A stretch of DNA of 36,866 nt, taken from positions 1 to 36,866 of the forward strand of contig NZ_JNZY01000053.1 of assembly GCF_000717655.1 (NCBI RefSeq), given 5' to 3'. Below the pieces are notes generated by a model. That model did not search any database and was not told the origin of the DNA. It was given only the letters and a program-made list of their open reading frames with translations. A program made the position numbers and the translations under genes. Positions 15,703-25,484 of the stretch are shown piece by piece. How positions within the stretch are numbered: position 1 is the stretch's first letter; every line of letters starts with the position of its first letter. The stretch is from Streptomyces katrae. Lineage in GTDB: Bacteria; Actinomycetota; Actinomycetes; Streptomycetales; Streptomycetaceae.

Positions 15703-16463
15703 CCATGCTCGGTTTGCCGATCGACATAGAGGCCCTGCGCTACCCGCGGGGGCCGATGGCGGTAGTGACGGGGGCCTCCGGCGCCCTCGGGGCGGAGATC
15801 ACCCGCCAGCTGATCGCCCGGGACGTGTTCGTGGTGGCCACCTACCGCACCCGGCCCCCGGTCGAGCGCCCGAAGGGCAGCCTTTGGGAACGGTTCGACG
15901 CCGCGGATCCCGCGACCGCTAACCGCCTCCGGCTGGTGACCGAGGACCTGCCCCACCGGCTGGAGTCGGTGTTCGCGTGCGCCGGAGCTCCGTCGAGCAA
16001 GAAGACTGTCGCCGACACCGAGCCGGGGGAGTTCGAGGAGGTCTACCAGGCCAACGTCGTCTCCTTTACGGCCGCTTGGCGGGCGGTGGCCGCCCGGGCC
16101 CGCTACGACGGCGCCTCGGTCCTGGCGGTGGGATCCGACGCCGGGCGGGCCGCGCGAGCGGGGAACGGCCCCTACAGCGCGGCGAAGGCCGCCCTCGAGG
16201 CCGTAGTGGTCACCCTCGCCAAGGAAGAGGCCAACCATCGGGTGCGCGTCAACCTCGCGGCGCCGTCGCTGATCGAATCCCCGCTCGCCCGTAAGGTGAT
16301 GGCCGCGAAGGGGGTCACCGACCCCGACACCTACCTCGCTAGCCTGCCCTGGGGCCGCCCGCTCGCACTCGACGAGGTCGCCGCCGCCTGCATCGACCTG
16401 GCCACCGCTCGGCAATGGGCGTACGCCAGCGGGCAGGTCTTCCCCCTCCAGGCGGCCACCTGA
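15699..16463 (+). CDS. SDR-family oxidoreductase
   Basis: A 254-residue short-chain dehydrogenase/reductase. It has the cofactor loop TGASGALG near the start, a YQANVVSF block with the structural Asn, a serine in AVGSDAGRAA, and the active-site YSAAK (Tyr159, Lys163). RVNLAAPSLIESPL is the usual loop after the active site. It should oxidise an alcohol or reduce a carbonyl with NAD(P). The start is GTG 15699 (GTGA overlap) or ATG 15705. Its stop overlaps the regulator's start (TGATG). Substrate unknown. Confidence 0.92.
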   Translation: MTMLGLPIDIEALRYPRGPMAVVTGASGALGAEITRQLIARDVFVVATYRTRPPVERPKGSLWERFDAADPATANRLRLVTEDLPHRLESVFACAGAPSSKKTVADTEPGEFEEVYQANVVSFTAAWRAVAARARYDGASVLAVGSDAGRAARAGNGPYSAAKAALEAVVVTLAKEEANHRVRVNLAAPSLIESPLARKVMAAKGVTDPDTYLASLPWGRPLALDEVAAACIDLATARQWAYASGQVFPLQAAT

Positions 16464-17497
16464 TGGTCAACGCCGCCCACGCTCGGCAGCTGGGCATCAT
16501 CCAGATGCTCCGCAGCCGCGGCCACGTCCCCGCCCGGGACATGGCCGAACGCTTCGGCGTGGACATCCGCACCATCCAGCGCGACATCACCACCCTGGCC
16601 GGCCACGGAATCCAGATCGACTCCCTCCCCGGCGCGAAAGGCGGCTACCGCTTCGCCGGGGAGGACCCGGTCCACCCCGCCACTCTCGACTCCGACCAGG
16701 CCCTGCGCCTGTACGTCATGGGCCTCCTCGACACCGACGCCGGGGACGGCGAGCGGCTCCAGGCGGCCGGGATCAGCCAGAACGTGCGGGAGGTGATGCG
16801 CCGCATCAACCAGCGCTTCCACTTCGACACCGCCGACTGGTACTGGACCGGGCAGGGCTCCGGCCACCTCCCGGTGCTGCGCACCGCGGTCCTGACCGAC
16901 ACCGCCCTGCAGATCGTGTTCCGCACCAAGGACGGCCGGCAGGAGAGCGCCATCCTCAAGCCACTCGGCATGGTCTGGAAGGGCGGCGAATGGCACATGG
17001 TCGCAGCCCCGCCGAACGCCGAGCCGCAGCGGTACCGCCTCAACCTGATCGACCGGATCCACCCCACCGACCTGACGTTCCCCTACCCCGAGGGCTTCTC
17101 GGTGAGCTCCTGGTGGGCCACCGCCATGGAGGAGTTCGGAAAGGGCGACACCCGCGTCGAACTCGCCGTCACCCCAGCCGCCCGCGACGAGCTACTGCGC
17201 CTGAGCCTCAAGCAAAACTCCGAAGTCGCCCACCATGAGGACGGAGGCGCCACCCTCGTCCTGTACGTCGACCGGTGGGAATGGCTCATACCCCTGATCG
17301 CCTCGTACGGGCCCGACGTCACCGCCATCGGCCCACCCGAACTGCGCACCGCGCTCGCGGCCCACCTGCGGGCCGCTCTCGCCGCCTACCAGGAAATCCC
17401 CGCAGCCGACACCACCGTGCCTACCCAGGTGGGACCCGCGGACGACTCCCGTCTCCGCGCGACCCACGGACAATCCCCCAGGAGTCCCTCACCGTGA
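16463..17497 (+). CDS. HTH-WYL domain transcriptional regulator
   Basis: A 344-residue regulator. An HTH_11/DeoR-like winged helix occupies residues 5-60 (ARQLGIIQMLRSRGHVPARD, FGVDIRTIQRDITTLAGHGI, GAKGGYRF). The WYL domain spans about 140-240. Its signature reads MVWKGGEWHMVA, so the eponymous Trp-Tyr-Leu is Trp-His-Met. A C-terminal extension follows (FPYPEGFSVSSWWATAMEEF onwards). WYL proteins sense nucleic acids or nucleotides and often respond to DNA damage or phage. Being inside the operon, it likely controls the cluster. It overlaps both neighbours by a few bases. Confidence 0.93.
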   Translation: MVNAAHARQLGIIQMLRSRGHVPARDMAERFGVDIRTIQRDITTLAGHGIQIDSLPGAKGGYRFAGEDPVHPATLDSDQALRLYVMGLLDTDAGDGERLQAAGISQNVREVMRRINQRFHFDTADWYWTGQGSGHLPVLRTAVLTDTALQIVFRTKDGRQESAILKPLGMVWKGGEWHMVAAPPNAEPQRYRLNLIDRIHPTDLTFPYPEGFSVSSWWATAMEEFGKGDTRVELAVTPAARDELLRLSLKQNSEVAHHEDGGATLVLYVDRWEWLIPLIASYGPDVTAIGPPELRTALAAHLRAALAAYQEIPAADTTVPTQVGPADDSRLRATHGQSPRSPSP

Positions 17498-18471
17498 CCC
17501 TGCTCCACCTCGACCACGCCGACACCCTCCAGCTGCCCGTCACCGGCGACGGACCGTTCAACATCCTGCACACGCTCTGGAAGCCTTCCCACTACGCGAC
17601 AGGTCTCGAGGCCCACACCAGGGAGAGCAGCTGGCGCACCTTCCGCGTCGGCGACCTCACGGCCGGCGTCCGGCTGCGCTACGAGGACCGGACCGTGATC
17701 GCGGACATCCATACCGACGGCGACTACAAGCCCCACCACCGCGAGCAGCTCACCGCCCGCCTCATCGCCTCCTACGGTCTGGACGAGGACGCAGCGGCCT
17801 TCACCGCCCTCGCCGAGCAGGTCCCGGCGATGCGCGAACCGCTCGCCGCTCTCGCCGGGATGCGCCAGTCCTGCCCTGAGGACTACTTCGAGATCGCCGT
17901 GATCGCCCTGCTCCTGCAGAACACGACCGTCTCCCGCACCACGACCATGACCCGCAACCTCCTCACCCATCACGGCAAGCTTGTCCACTTCGACGGCATC
18001 ACCCTGCGGGCCTGGTTCACCCCCGCCGAACTCGCCGCGGTCACCGCCGCAACCCTCAAGGAGAAGGACAGGCTGGGATACCGCGCGAACAGCCTTCCCG
18101 CCTTCGCGGCCTTCTTCACCGACCACACCAGCGACGAACTGGCGGGTGAGGACCTGGTCGAGGTGTTCCAGGAGATCAAGGGCGTCGGCCCCTACACCGC
18201 CGCGGTCATGGCCTCCCACGCCTCTCGGGACCCCTCGGTCTTCGGTATCGACGTCTGGAATCGCAAGATCCTCGCCCGTCGGATCTTCGACGCCGCCGAC
18301 GCCGACCCCACAGCGATCACCCGCCGCATGAACGACCTCTTCCCCGGACACGCCGGCACCGCCGCCCTCTACCTCGTCGAGCACGAATACCTCAACGCCC
18401 CCGTCGCTCCACTCCTCGACCCCGCTGGCATCGGCGCCTGGAACCAGGCCCTGGAGGCCACCGCCGCCTGA
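17494..18471 (+). CDS. HhH-GPD DNA glycosylase-like protein
   Basis: A 325-residue protein of the AlkA/OGG branch. An N-terminal beta region (1-110) precedes the helical domain starting YFEIAVIALLLQNTTVSRT, which corresponds to the family's first core helix. The helix-hairpin-helix is IKGVGPYTAAVMA, and the catalytic Asp253 lies in FGIDVWNRKI. It should excise damaged bases or open the glycosidic bond of a nucleoside. Self-resistance glycosylases are known in clusters for DNA alkylators (for example the yatakemycin pathway), so resistance or an unusual biosynthetic step are both possible. GTG 17494 has AGGAG 10 nt upstream and overlaps the WYL stop. Confidence 0.82.
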   Translation: MTLLHLDHADTLQLPVTGDGPFNILHTLWKPSHYATGLEAHTRESSWRTFRVGDLTAGVRLRYEDRTVIADIHTDGDYKPHHREQLTARLIASYGLDEDAAAFTALAEQVPAMREPLAALAGMRQSCPEDYFEIAVIALLLQNTTVSRTTTMTRNLLTHHGKLVHFDGITLRAWFTPAELAAVTAATLKEKDRLGYRANSLPAFAAFFTDHTSDELAGEDLVEVFQEIKGVGPYTAAVMASHASRDPSVFGIDVWNRKILARRIFDAADADPTAITRRMNDLFPGHAGTAALYLVEHEYLNAPVAPLLDPAGIGAWNQALEATAA

Positions 18472-18902
18472 CCCCCCTTCGCACTCCGCCAGGGCAGCGG
18501 CACACCCCGCCACTGCCCTCCCCGTCATGCCCGTGGCCGACCGAGCCCGGCGCCGGTTACGAGGCCCGCAATCCCCCGACGCAGTGACCAGAACCTGTTC
18601 GAGCGAGTTTCAACACCACCACGCCAGGCATGCCAAGCCCACCGGACTCGACCAGAACATGCGTTCACCATTCGCTCCCCATTCGGCCGTGACGCACCCG
18701 AAAGGGAGCCGTTCTTAGAGCACCAGTACCAGCCATGCGCCCATACGGAGGACCCCGTGCATCCCCTGCCGCACCGGCCCGACGCCGCCACCCGAATCGA
18801 ACAATCCCGGCCTGGCCCGTGTCCGCGACCGTCCTGCCGCCGCCGCGTTGACCCCCCGGCCGGGCGCAGCCGCGATGCGCGACCGGATACCAGGAGGGCC
18901 GC
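18472..18902. other. Intergenic region before the exporter genes
   Basis: About 430 bases with no convincing gene. Its left end has a terminator-like inverted repeat (18491-18519). TTGACC near 18848 could be a -35 box for the ABC gene. The break suggests that the transporter pair is a separate transcription unit. Confidence 0.45.
18491..18519 (+). terminator. Terminator-like hairpin after the glycosylase gene
   Basis: AGGGCAG at 18491-18497 pairs with CTGCCCT at 18513-18519; additional CGG/CCG pairing is possible inside. It lies 20 nt after the glycosylase stop. No T-run follows, as is common for high-GC actinomycete terminators. Confidence 0.5.
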
Positions 18903-20918
18903 GTGAGCAAGGACCCGGCAAGCGGATCCGGCGCTGCGGGGTTGTCGGAGTCCGAGCGGCTTCTCTTCGGCGGCGAACTGGCCTACGACGTCGGCTGGGA
19001 CCAGCACGAGGGGGCCTGGCTCAAGCTCGGGCTGTGGACGATGGCGCGCCAGCTCCCCCGGCTGGCGGGGACCGGCCTGCGGCTGGCCCACCTCGCCGAC
19101 GCGCGGGCCCTGCGGGTGGTCCTGGCCTCTGAGGCCGGCCGCGGCATCGCTCAGGCGGTCGGCCTGGCCGCGGTCAACAGCGTCCTCGGGCATGTCCTCG
19201 CTGCCGGCAGCACCAACGAACGCCTGATTCAGGCGGTGCCCGCGCTCACGGTCGTGGCGGTCACGGCGTTCCTCGGGTCGCTGCTGCGCTCGGCCTCGAC
19301 GGCGGCGACGGGGGCGTTGGAGCCGAAGGTGCAGCGGGTGGCCACCGAGCAGTATCTGGGGCTGGTGCACCGTACGGAGCTGTCCGCGATCGAGGACGAC
19401 GAGTTCCACCGGCTCCTGGACGCCGCCCGGTACGGTGCGGACTCGGCCCGGCGCATGATCCGGTACTGCACCAACACCCTCAACGCCGCAGTCTCCCTGA
19501 TCGCCGCGGCCGGGGTGCTGACTGTCCTGCACCCGCTGCTGCTGCCGCTGCTGGTCCTGATGACGCTGCCGAGCGCGTGGAGTTCGCTGATGATCTCCCG
19601 CCAGCGGTACATCTCCTTCCACGCCTTCGTCCAGCACGCCCGTGCCGGGCACCTCCTCGGCCAGCTGCTGACCCAGAAGGAAGCGGCCGCGGAGGTCCGC
19701 GTCCATGGGGTCGGGCCCTTCCTCCTGGGGCACTTCCGGACCATGGCCGAGACCAGCGAGCGGGAGCAGACCCGGCTGGCCCGCCGGGCCGCACGGATCG
19801 GGCTCGCCGCCGACGGCGCCGGCGGGATCGCCGCGCTGCTCACCTACGGCGCGCTGGGCGCCCTGCTGTGGAGCGGGGCCATGGAACTCGCGGTCGCGGG
19901 CACGGCCGTCCTGGCCATCCGCACCGGCGCCGCGAGCCTGGACACGCTGGTGCTCCAGGTCACCGAACTGCACCAGGAGAGCTTGTTCGTCGCGGACTTC
20001 GAGCGTCTGTGCCGGGAAGCGCGGGCCCGGGCCATCCCCGTGGGCGGGGACCCGCTTCCCGAGCGGCTGCGGGAGGTCCGGTTCGAGAAGGTCACCTTCA
20101 CCTACCCCGGCAGCGGGAACGGCAGCGCCGTGCCGGAACCCACCCTGCGCGACGTCAGCCTCTCCTTCCCGGCGGGGAAGATCATCGCTCTGGTGGGCGA
20201 GAACGGCTCCGGGAAGTCCACCCTGGTCAAGCTGCTGGCCGGCCTGTATCTGCCGGACGAGGGAAGCGGCACCATCCGATGGGACGGCGTCGACGCACGT
20301 ACCGCCGACCGCGACCAGGTCTTCGGCCGTGTCGCCCTGATGTCCCAGGACTTCTACCGGTGGCCCTTCACCTTCCGCGTGAACGTCGGCATTGGCCAGC
20401 CCGGTACCGCCATCGACGACCACGCGGTCCGGGAGGCGTCCGCGTTCTCCGGAGCCGATCGGGTCCTTGCCGACCTGCCTCGCGGCCTGGGCACCCTCCT
20501 GGCCCGCGGCTACCGCGGTGGGCACCAGATTTCCGGCGGGCAGTGGCAGCGCATCGGCATCACCCGCGCCAAGTACAGGCAGGCCGAGATCCTGATCGTG
20601 GACGAGCCCACCAGCGCCCTCGACGCGGTCGCCGAGCAACGGGTCTTCGACCAGATCCGCGCCCTGGCCGCGACCACCGGGCAGACGATCGTGCTCATCA
20701 CCCACCGCCTACACTCCGTGCGCCACGCGGACCTCATCCACGTTCTGAAGGACGGGCGGGTCGCCGAGTCCGGCACCTTCGAGGAACTGATGGACCCGGC
20801 CACTGGCACAGGCGAGTTCCGCGACGCCTACCTCGTCCAGGCCTCCGCCTTCGAGGCGACGATCCCCACCCAGCCCACCGGTAACCACGACGACACCACC
20901 GCGCGAGACCACGCATGA
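18903..20918 (+). CDS. ABC transporter, fused permease and ATPase
   Basis: A 671-residue half-transporter. The first 340 residues contain the transmembrane domain (for example AAVSLIAAAGVLTVLHPLLL and a hydrophobic segment around IAALLTYGALGALLW). The nucleotide-binding domain has Walker A GENGSGKST (about 432-440), signature ISGGQWQRIGITRA (about 543-556), Walker B ILIVDEPTSALD (about 562-573) and the H-loop ITHRL (about 600). It probably works as a homodimer exporting the cluster's product. GTG 18903 is preceded by GGAGG. The stop overlaps the MFS start (ATGA). Confidence 0.93.
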   Translation: MSKDPASGSGAAGLSESERLLFGGELAYDVGWDQHEGAWLKLGLWTMARQLPRLAGTGLRLAHLADARALRVVLASEAGRGIAQAVGLAAVNSVLGHVLAAGSTNERLIQAVPALTVVAVTAFLGSLLRSASTAATGALEPKVQRVATEQYLGLVHRTELSAIEDDEFHRLLDAARYGADSARRMIRYCTNTLNAAVSLIAAAGVLTVLHPLLLPLLVLMTLPSAWSSLMISRQRYISFHAFVQHARAGHLLGQLLTQKEAAAEVRVHGVGPFLLGHFRTMAETSEREQTRLARRAARIGLAADGAGGIAALLTYGALGALLWSGAMELAVAGTAVLAIRTGAASLDTLVLQVTELHQESLFVADFERLCREARARAIPVGGDPLPERLREVRFEKVTFTYPGSGNGSAVPEPTLRDVSLSFPAGKIIALVGENGSGKSTLVKLLAGLYLPDEGSGTIRWDGVDARTADRDQVFGRVALMSQDFYRWPFTFRVNVGIGQPGTAIDDHAVREASAFSGADRVLADLPRGLGTLLARGYRGGHQISGGQWQRIGITRAKYRQAEILIVDEPTSALDAVAEQRVFDQIRALAATTGQTIVLITHRLHSVRHADLIHVLKDGRVAESGTFEELMDPATGTGEFRDAYLVQASAFEATIPTQPTGNHDDTTARDHA

Positions 20919-21946
20919 GCACCGGCGCGCAAGCCGGGACGCGGCTCGGGCCGGGCTTCACGCTGTACCTGAGTGGGGAGGCTGCCGGGCTCGTGGGCAC
21001 GTCGGTGCACCTGGTGGCCCTGCCCGCCCTCGCCGTGCTGGAACTGGAGGCGACGGCAGGTCAGGCCGCGCTCTTGGCCTCCCTGACGCACCTGCCCACC
21101 TTCCTCCTCGCCCTGCCGGCCGGAGCCGTCGTAGACCGGCACGGGAAACGCGCCCTGATGGTGGGCACCGAGCTGGCCGCCGCCGCGGCGGTCGCGGTCA
21201 TCCCTGCGGCGGCCGCGGCCGGGGTGCTGTCCATGCCGGTCCTGTACGGAGTCGCGCTGGTCCTGGGCGCGGTGACCGTGGTGCATCAGGCGGCGGCCAT
21301 CGCGTTCGTGCCGCAGCTGGTGGACCCGGACCGGCTCCACCGGGCCAACGCCCGCGTCGGCGCCGCGTTCGGGGCCGCTGACACGGCCGGCACGTACCTG
21401 GGTACCGCCGTCGTCGCCGTGCTCGGCGCGGCCCGGTCGTTCTGGCTCGACGTCCTCTCCTATTTGGTGTCCGCCTGGTGCGCGGCCCGGATCCCGGAGC
21501 CCGGCGCCCCGGTGGGGGAGACCGCCGCCGCCCGCGGGCGGCGGCGCCGGATCGTGGGAGAGATCGGTGAGGGACTCGCCTACACGGCCCGGACCCCGTT
21601 GGTGCGGGATCTCGTACTGGCACTGACCCTGACCGGCGTGGGCGTCGGCGTCAGCGGGGCCCTGTGCGCGTACTACCTGCTTACCTCCTTGGAGGCTGGG
21701 GCGACCGGGCTGGGAATCGTGATGGGCCTGTCCGGCGCGGGCGCGCTCGCTGGCGCGCTGCTGGCCCCGCGGATCGTGGCCCGCTTCGGCCCCGGCCGCA
21801 CCCTGCTCGCCGGCTTCGCCACCTGCCCGGCGGCGGGTGTGCCCCTGCTGATCGCCGGTCCCGGGCCGGTCTGGCTGGCGGTGCTCGCGGCGGCGGGCGC
21901 CCTCCAGCTCGCCGCGGCGGCCGTGGCGGGGACCACGCAGAGGTCC
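20915..21946 (+). pseudogene. MFS exporter truncated by mobile element
   Basis: About 344 residues of a major facilitator transporter are intact: an N-terminal LYLSGEAAGLVGTSVHLVAL, the motif-A-like loop VVDRHGKRALMVG, and many hydrophobic helices. After AGTTQRS at about 21946 the frame runs into unrelated DNA and stops at 22126, giving 60 foreign residues in place of the last helices. The expected family length is about 400-420. The foreign DNA is the left end of the tyrosine-recombinase element. The exporter is likely inactive; the rest of the gene is not seen in this window. Confidence 0.85.
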
Positions 21947-22065
21947 CTTTCTTGGGGCGTTTCAGATCTGTCTCATCGGTCGTCCCTCGTACCGGTGAAG
22001 GGTGGCCACGAGTTCTCTGCTGACTGCCATCTCTCGTCTCTCAGATGTCTCGGGAGGCAACGAGT

Positions 22066-23544
22066 ATGCAGTTGTTCGCAGTTGACACGGCGTTGGTGCG
22101 CCGCTATTTGGACAGTCCAGTCTTGACGGGTGCCGAGGCGGCCAGGCTGTTGGAGCTTCAGGGGATCTCGGACGGCACGCCGATCTATCTGGACGACGAG
22201 ACGATGATGCCGGTGGAGCCGCTGTGCTCGTGGGGTCGGAGCATGTCGTACGCCGATCTGGCCGAAGGCACCTTGAGGGACTACGGGCGCATCATGGCCC
22301 GGTTCAGCGGCCACCAAGCCGGGCGTGAGCACGACGTGCTCACGGCCACGGAGGCCGACATCGTGGCCTACAAGAAGTGGCGCACGCAGTCGCAGAAGAA
22401 GCCGGTCGGCTCCTCGGCGTGGTCGAAGGAGTCGTCGGTGCTGGACCAGTTCTTCACCTTCGCGGTCGAGCAGCGATACCTGAGGCGCCGACCGATGCGG
22501 GTGGCGTCACGCGGGCGGAATGCCCTGAGCCCGCGGACGCGGCGAGGAATGGACATCCGGCACCTTTCCCTGGAGCAGTACCGCTACTTCCGGGACGTCG
22601 GGCTCGGCGGGCAGCGCCCGAATTCGCAGCTCAACCCGTCCTATCGGGGCAGTTCCCCGCATCGCGACCGGGCGGGCGCGGATCTGTCCGTGTGTACCGG
22701 TATGCGGTGGCAGGAGTGGGCCACGGTGCTGCTGCCCGAGCTGGGCATCGGCGTGGACCGCTACGCGGACGAGGCCGAGTTCAATGTCCAGGCATGCGCG
22801 AAATACGGCAAGGAACGCGGGATCTTCGTCCCCGAGCAGGCCATGCGGACGGTCGAGACCTACTGCCTGCTGGAGCGCCGCGAGTTGACCGCGGCGGCGG
22901 CCCGACGGCTGGAGCGCCAGCACCGGGAGCTGTTCGTCGTCTCCCGCGTCGAGCCGGAGACGGGCCGGATCCACGGCACCATCGACGGTATTCACCAGGT
23001 GTTTTCCATGCAGGCCATGCCGCCCAAGCTCCGCCGGATCACTGTCTGGGAAGGGGAGTTCGGGCTGGAGGCGATGGCGGTGTTCCTCTGCCGCGGCGGT
23101 CTGATGCCGGAGGCGGACTCCTGGAAGCGGTACCGGCACGCAGCCTGGCGCCGGATGGTCGCCCTGGCCAATGAGACCACGCCACGGCTGCCCGCCAAGA
23201 GGTGGCGCTGGCACGATCTGCGCCACACGTACGCCTTGCAGCTCCTTACCTACCTGGAACAGCAGATGGACGGAGCCGAGCCGGACCTGGCCGCGCGGCG
23301 GCGCCGTCACCGCTCCTACGTGAGCGGACACATCCGCTACAACCCGCTGCTGATCGTGAGCCGCAGACTCGGTCATTCCAGTCCGGAGACCACGTACGCG
23401 TACCTGGAGTACACCGACGATCTGGTGCACGAGTACGAGGCGGCGTTCGCAGGGTGGCTCGGTGACCCGGACGAAGAGGCCACGTACGCGCAGATCGCCG
23501 CCAGGGCCTTCCATCTGGAGAAGTCGCCGGCGGGGGCGAACTGA
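22066..23544 (+). CDS. Tyrosine recombinase 1 of the Tn554-like element
   Basis: A 492-residue site-specific recombinase. The N-terminal half holds a SAM-like DNA-binding region (LAEGTLRDYGRIMARFSGHQ). Catalytic residues are visible: Arg in CTGMRWQEWATVLL, the H-x-x-R block WHDLRHTYALQLL, and RLGHSSPETTYAYLEYTDD with the second His and the nucleophilic Tyr. ATG 22066 has GGGAGG upstream. It ends next to the second recombinase gene; a start codon (ATG 23544) overlaps the stop in another frame. Confidence 0.92.
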   Translation: MQLFAVDTALVRRYLDSPVLTGAEAARLLELQGISDGTPIYLDDETMMPVEPLCSWGRSMSYADLAEGTLRDYGRIMARFSGHQAGREHDVLTATEADIVAYKKWRTQSQKKPVGSSAWSKESSVLDQFFTFAVEQRYLRRRPMRVASRGRNALSPRTRRGMDIRHLSLEQYRYFRDVGLGGQRPNSQLNPSYRGSSPHRDRAGADLSVCTGMRWQEWATVLLPELGIGVDRYADEAEFNVQACAKYGKERGIFVPEQAMRTVETYCLLERRELTAAAARRLERQHRELFVVSRVEPETGRIHGTIDGIHQVFSMQAMPPKLRRITVWEGEFGLEAMAVFLCRGGLMPEADSWKRYRHAAWRRMVALANETTPRLPAKRWRWHDLRHTYALQLLTYLEQQMDGAEPDLAARRRRHRSYVSGHIRYNPLLIVSRRLGHSSPETTYAYLEYTDDLVHEYEAAFAGWLGDPDEEATYAQIAARAFHLEKSPAGAN

Positions 23545-23566
23545 TGGCGCGCAAGCGGGGGGGGCG

Positions 23567-25484
23567 ATGTCGGCCGAGCGGACCGAGTTCCTGCGTGCTG
23601 CGCTGGGGGCGCTGAGCGGGGACAACCGGATCGGCGTCCGTGTGGTCGCGGTCGATGACCAGGGTCGGGAGCGCCTCCACTACATCGACCCGGCGGACTA
23701 CCGGTGCTCGCGGCTGGCCGCGCAGCTCGCCGACGAATGGGCCGAGTACGTCGCGTCTACCGATCTCTCGGCCTCAGCGTCCCGCGATTACGCGCGCGCG
23801 GTCGACCTGGTGTGCTCCGGCTTGGACGACTCGTACAGCGACTCGGCATCCCTGTCGCTGGAGTCGGCGGATCTGCTGCCGCTGCTGGCTCGGTGGGAGC
23901 GCACCTTGCCCACCGCCTACAAGGACGGGTCGCGTCAGCCCGGGGTGATGTCGTCTGGTGTGAGGCTCCTGATCGTGCGGCGGGACGACCATCCCGAACG
24001 GACGGTCGATGAATCCCTCGCCAAGTTCGCCCGCGGCCGTACCTTGACGCCCTGGGGAGAGACGTCGGAGCGGGACGAGTTCAGCCGGACCGACAAGCAG
24101 GCGCTGATCAAGGCCGCATGGTCGGCGGTGCACGCCCTGGAGAAGCGGCTCGTCGCCGGCTGGGCACTGGCGGCTCAGGGCCGGCACCCGGATGAAGGGG
24201 ACTGGCTGCACCTGCCGGATCTGCTGTGGGGGCTGTCCCGGGGAGTGATCCAGCCGCGACAGATCGCGGACCGGCTGCCGCCGCTGACGTCACAGTGGCC
24301 CGACGAGCTGCGGGAGATGGTGATCAACCCGGACGGCACGGTCACACAGCGGCGAGCCAGACGGGACCTGGCTTGGCGGCTGATCACCCGCCTGTACCCC
24401 ACCAACCTGGACCTCCATGCCTTCCGGGTACTGCTGATGGACGCCACCGGGCACGCCCCGGAGGAGGTCACGGGCTTCGGCGAGGGGAACATCGAGTTCC
24501 TCCCCAAAGGCGTACGCCTGACTCTGGTCAAAAACCGCGCCCACCGAGTGCGCCACCGGGCCTTCCGTGACGCCGCCGCATCCCAGAGCCTCGACGAGGG
24601 CGAGTTGCCAGCAAGCGAGGTGCTTGACCGGCCCCGCCGCGAGGTGAGCGCGATCGTGCTCCGGCTGCTGGCCGTGACGGAGAAGGTCCGTGAGCGGTGC
24701 CCGGACGTGACCGACACCCTGTTCGTCCGTCCCTCGCTGGTGTACTACGAGCTGCGCTTCGGCCGCTGGGATTCCAACATGCAAGGCCACCGATTCACCG
24801 ACTGGCTGGCCTCGGTCGCCGTCACGGTCGACGGCGAGGCCCACATCGGTCGGCTACGGGAATCCACCAAGGTCGAGAAAGCCATCGTCTCCGGCGGCCG
24901 GATCAGCGTCGCCGCCGACGACCACCTGGAGGAGACCTTCGCCGGGCACTACGCCCAGGGCACCACGCTCCGGATCCTGTCCGGCAAGGTGATCACCACG
25001 GCTCAAGACCACTGGTTCCAGCAGGCCGTCCACGGGCCGACCGTCATCTCGTCCGACGCGGCCGAGGTCGCCGAGAACAGCGAGCGGCTGCAGGAACTGG
25101 GGCTGGACAAGGAGCAAGCGGACGGGATCGTCCAGGGCGAGCTCGACATGGGAGTCTCGCACTGCAAGAACCCTGGGACTCGCCCTTCAGCCCGCCGGGG
25201 GAACTCTGCGCCGTCGCGCCACTGCGCTGCCTTGAATGCCGTAACGCTTGGGTGCTGCCCAGCCAGCTGCCGCAGCTGCTGCTGTTCGCTCAGCACCTGG
25301 AGAAGGTACGGCGGCGGCTTGACCCGAAGACATTCACGCGGCTGTGGGGCCAGTCGTACGTCAACCTCCGCGCCGCTCTCGATGAGCGCACCGAGGAGGA
25401 GAAGGCCCTCGCACAGAAGCACATCGACGCCGGGGACGTCTCACTGGACCTCCCCTGTCTGCACACGTGGAGTTCGACGCATGA
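23567..25484 (+). pseudogene. Tyrosine recombinase 2, interrupted by frameshifts
   Basis: Recognisable over its full length but in three frames. The first runs from ATG 23567 (a run of eight G just before it) to about 25175, ending ELDMGVSHCKNP. The family's Cys-rich continuation (WDSPFSPPGELC, then LRCLECRNAWVLPSQLPQLL) follows in the next frame to about 25460. The last residues (HVEFDA, stop at 25482-25484) lie in the third frame and overlap the next start by ATGA. The Arg-bearing block reads LMDATGHAPEEVTGF, lacking the usual Arg; FAGHYAQGTTLR probably carries the Tyr. The indels are either decay or sequencing errors in G/C runs. Confidence 0.75.

Noticed and set aside
18525..20705. A 726-codon minus-strand frame opposite the ABC transporter
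   Set aside because: It is a GC-codon-bias shadow of the transporter gene, with no motifs and a Gly/Gln/Asp/Arg-biased composition.
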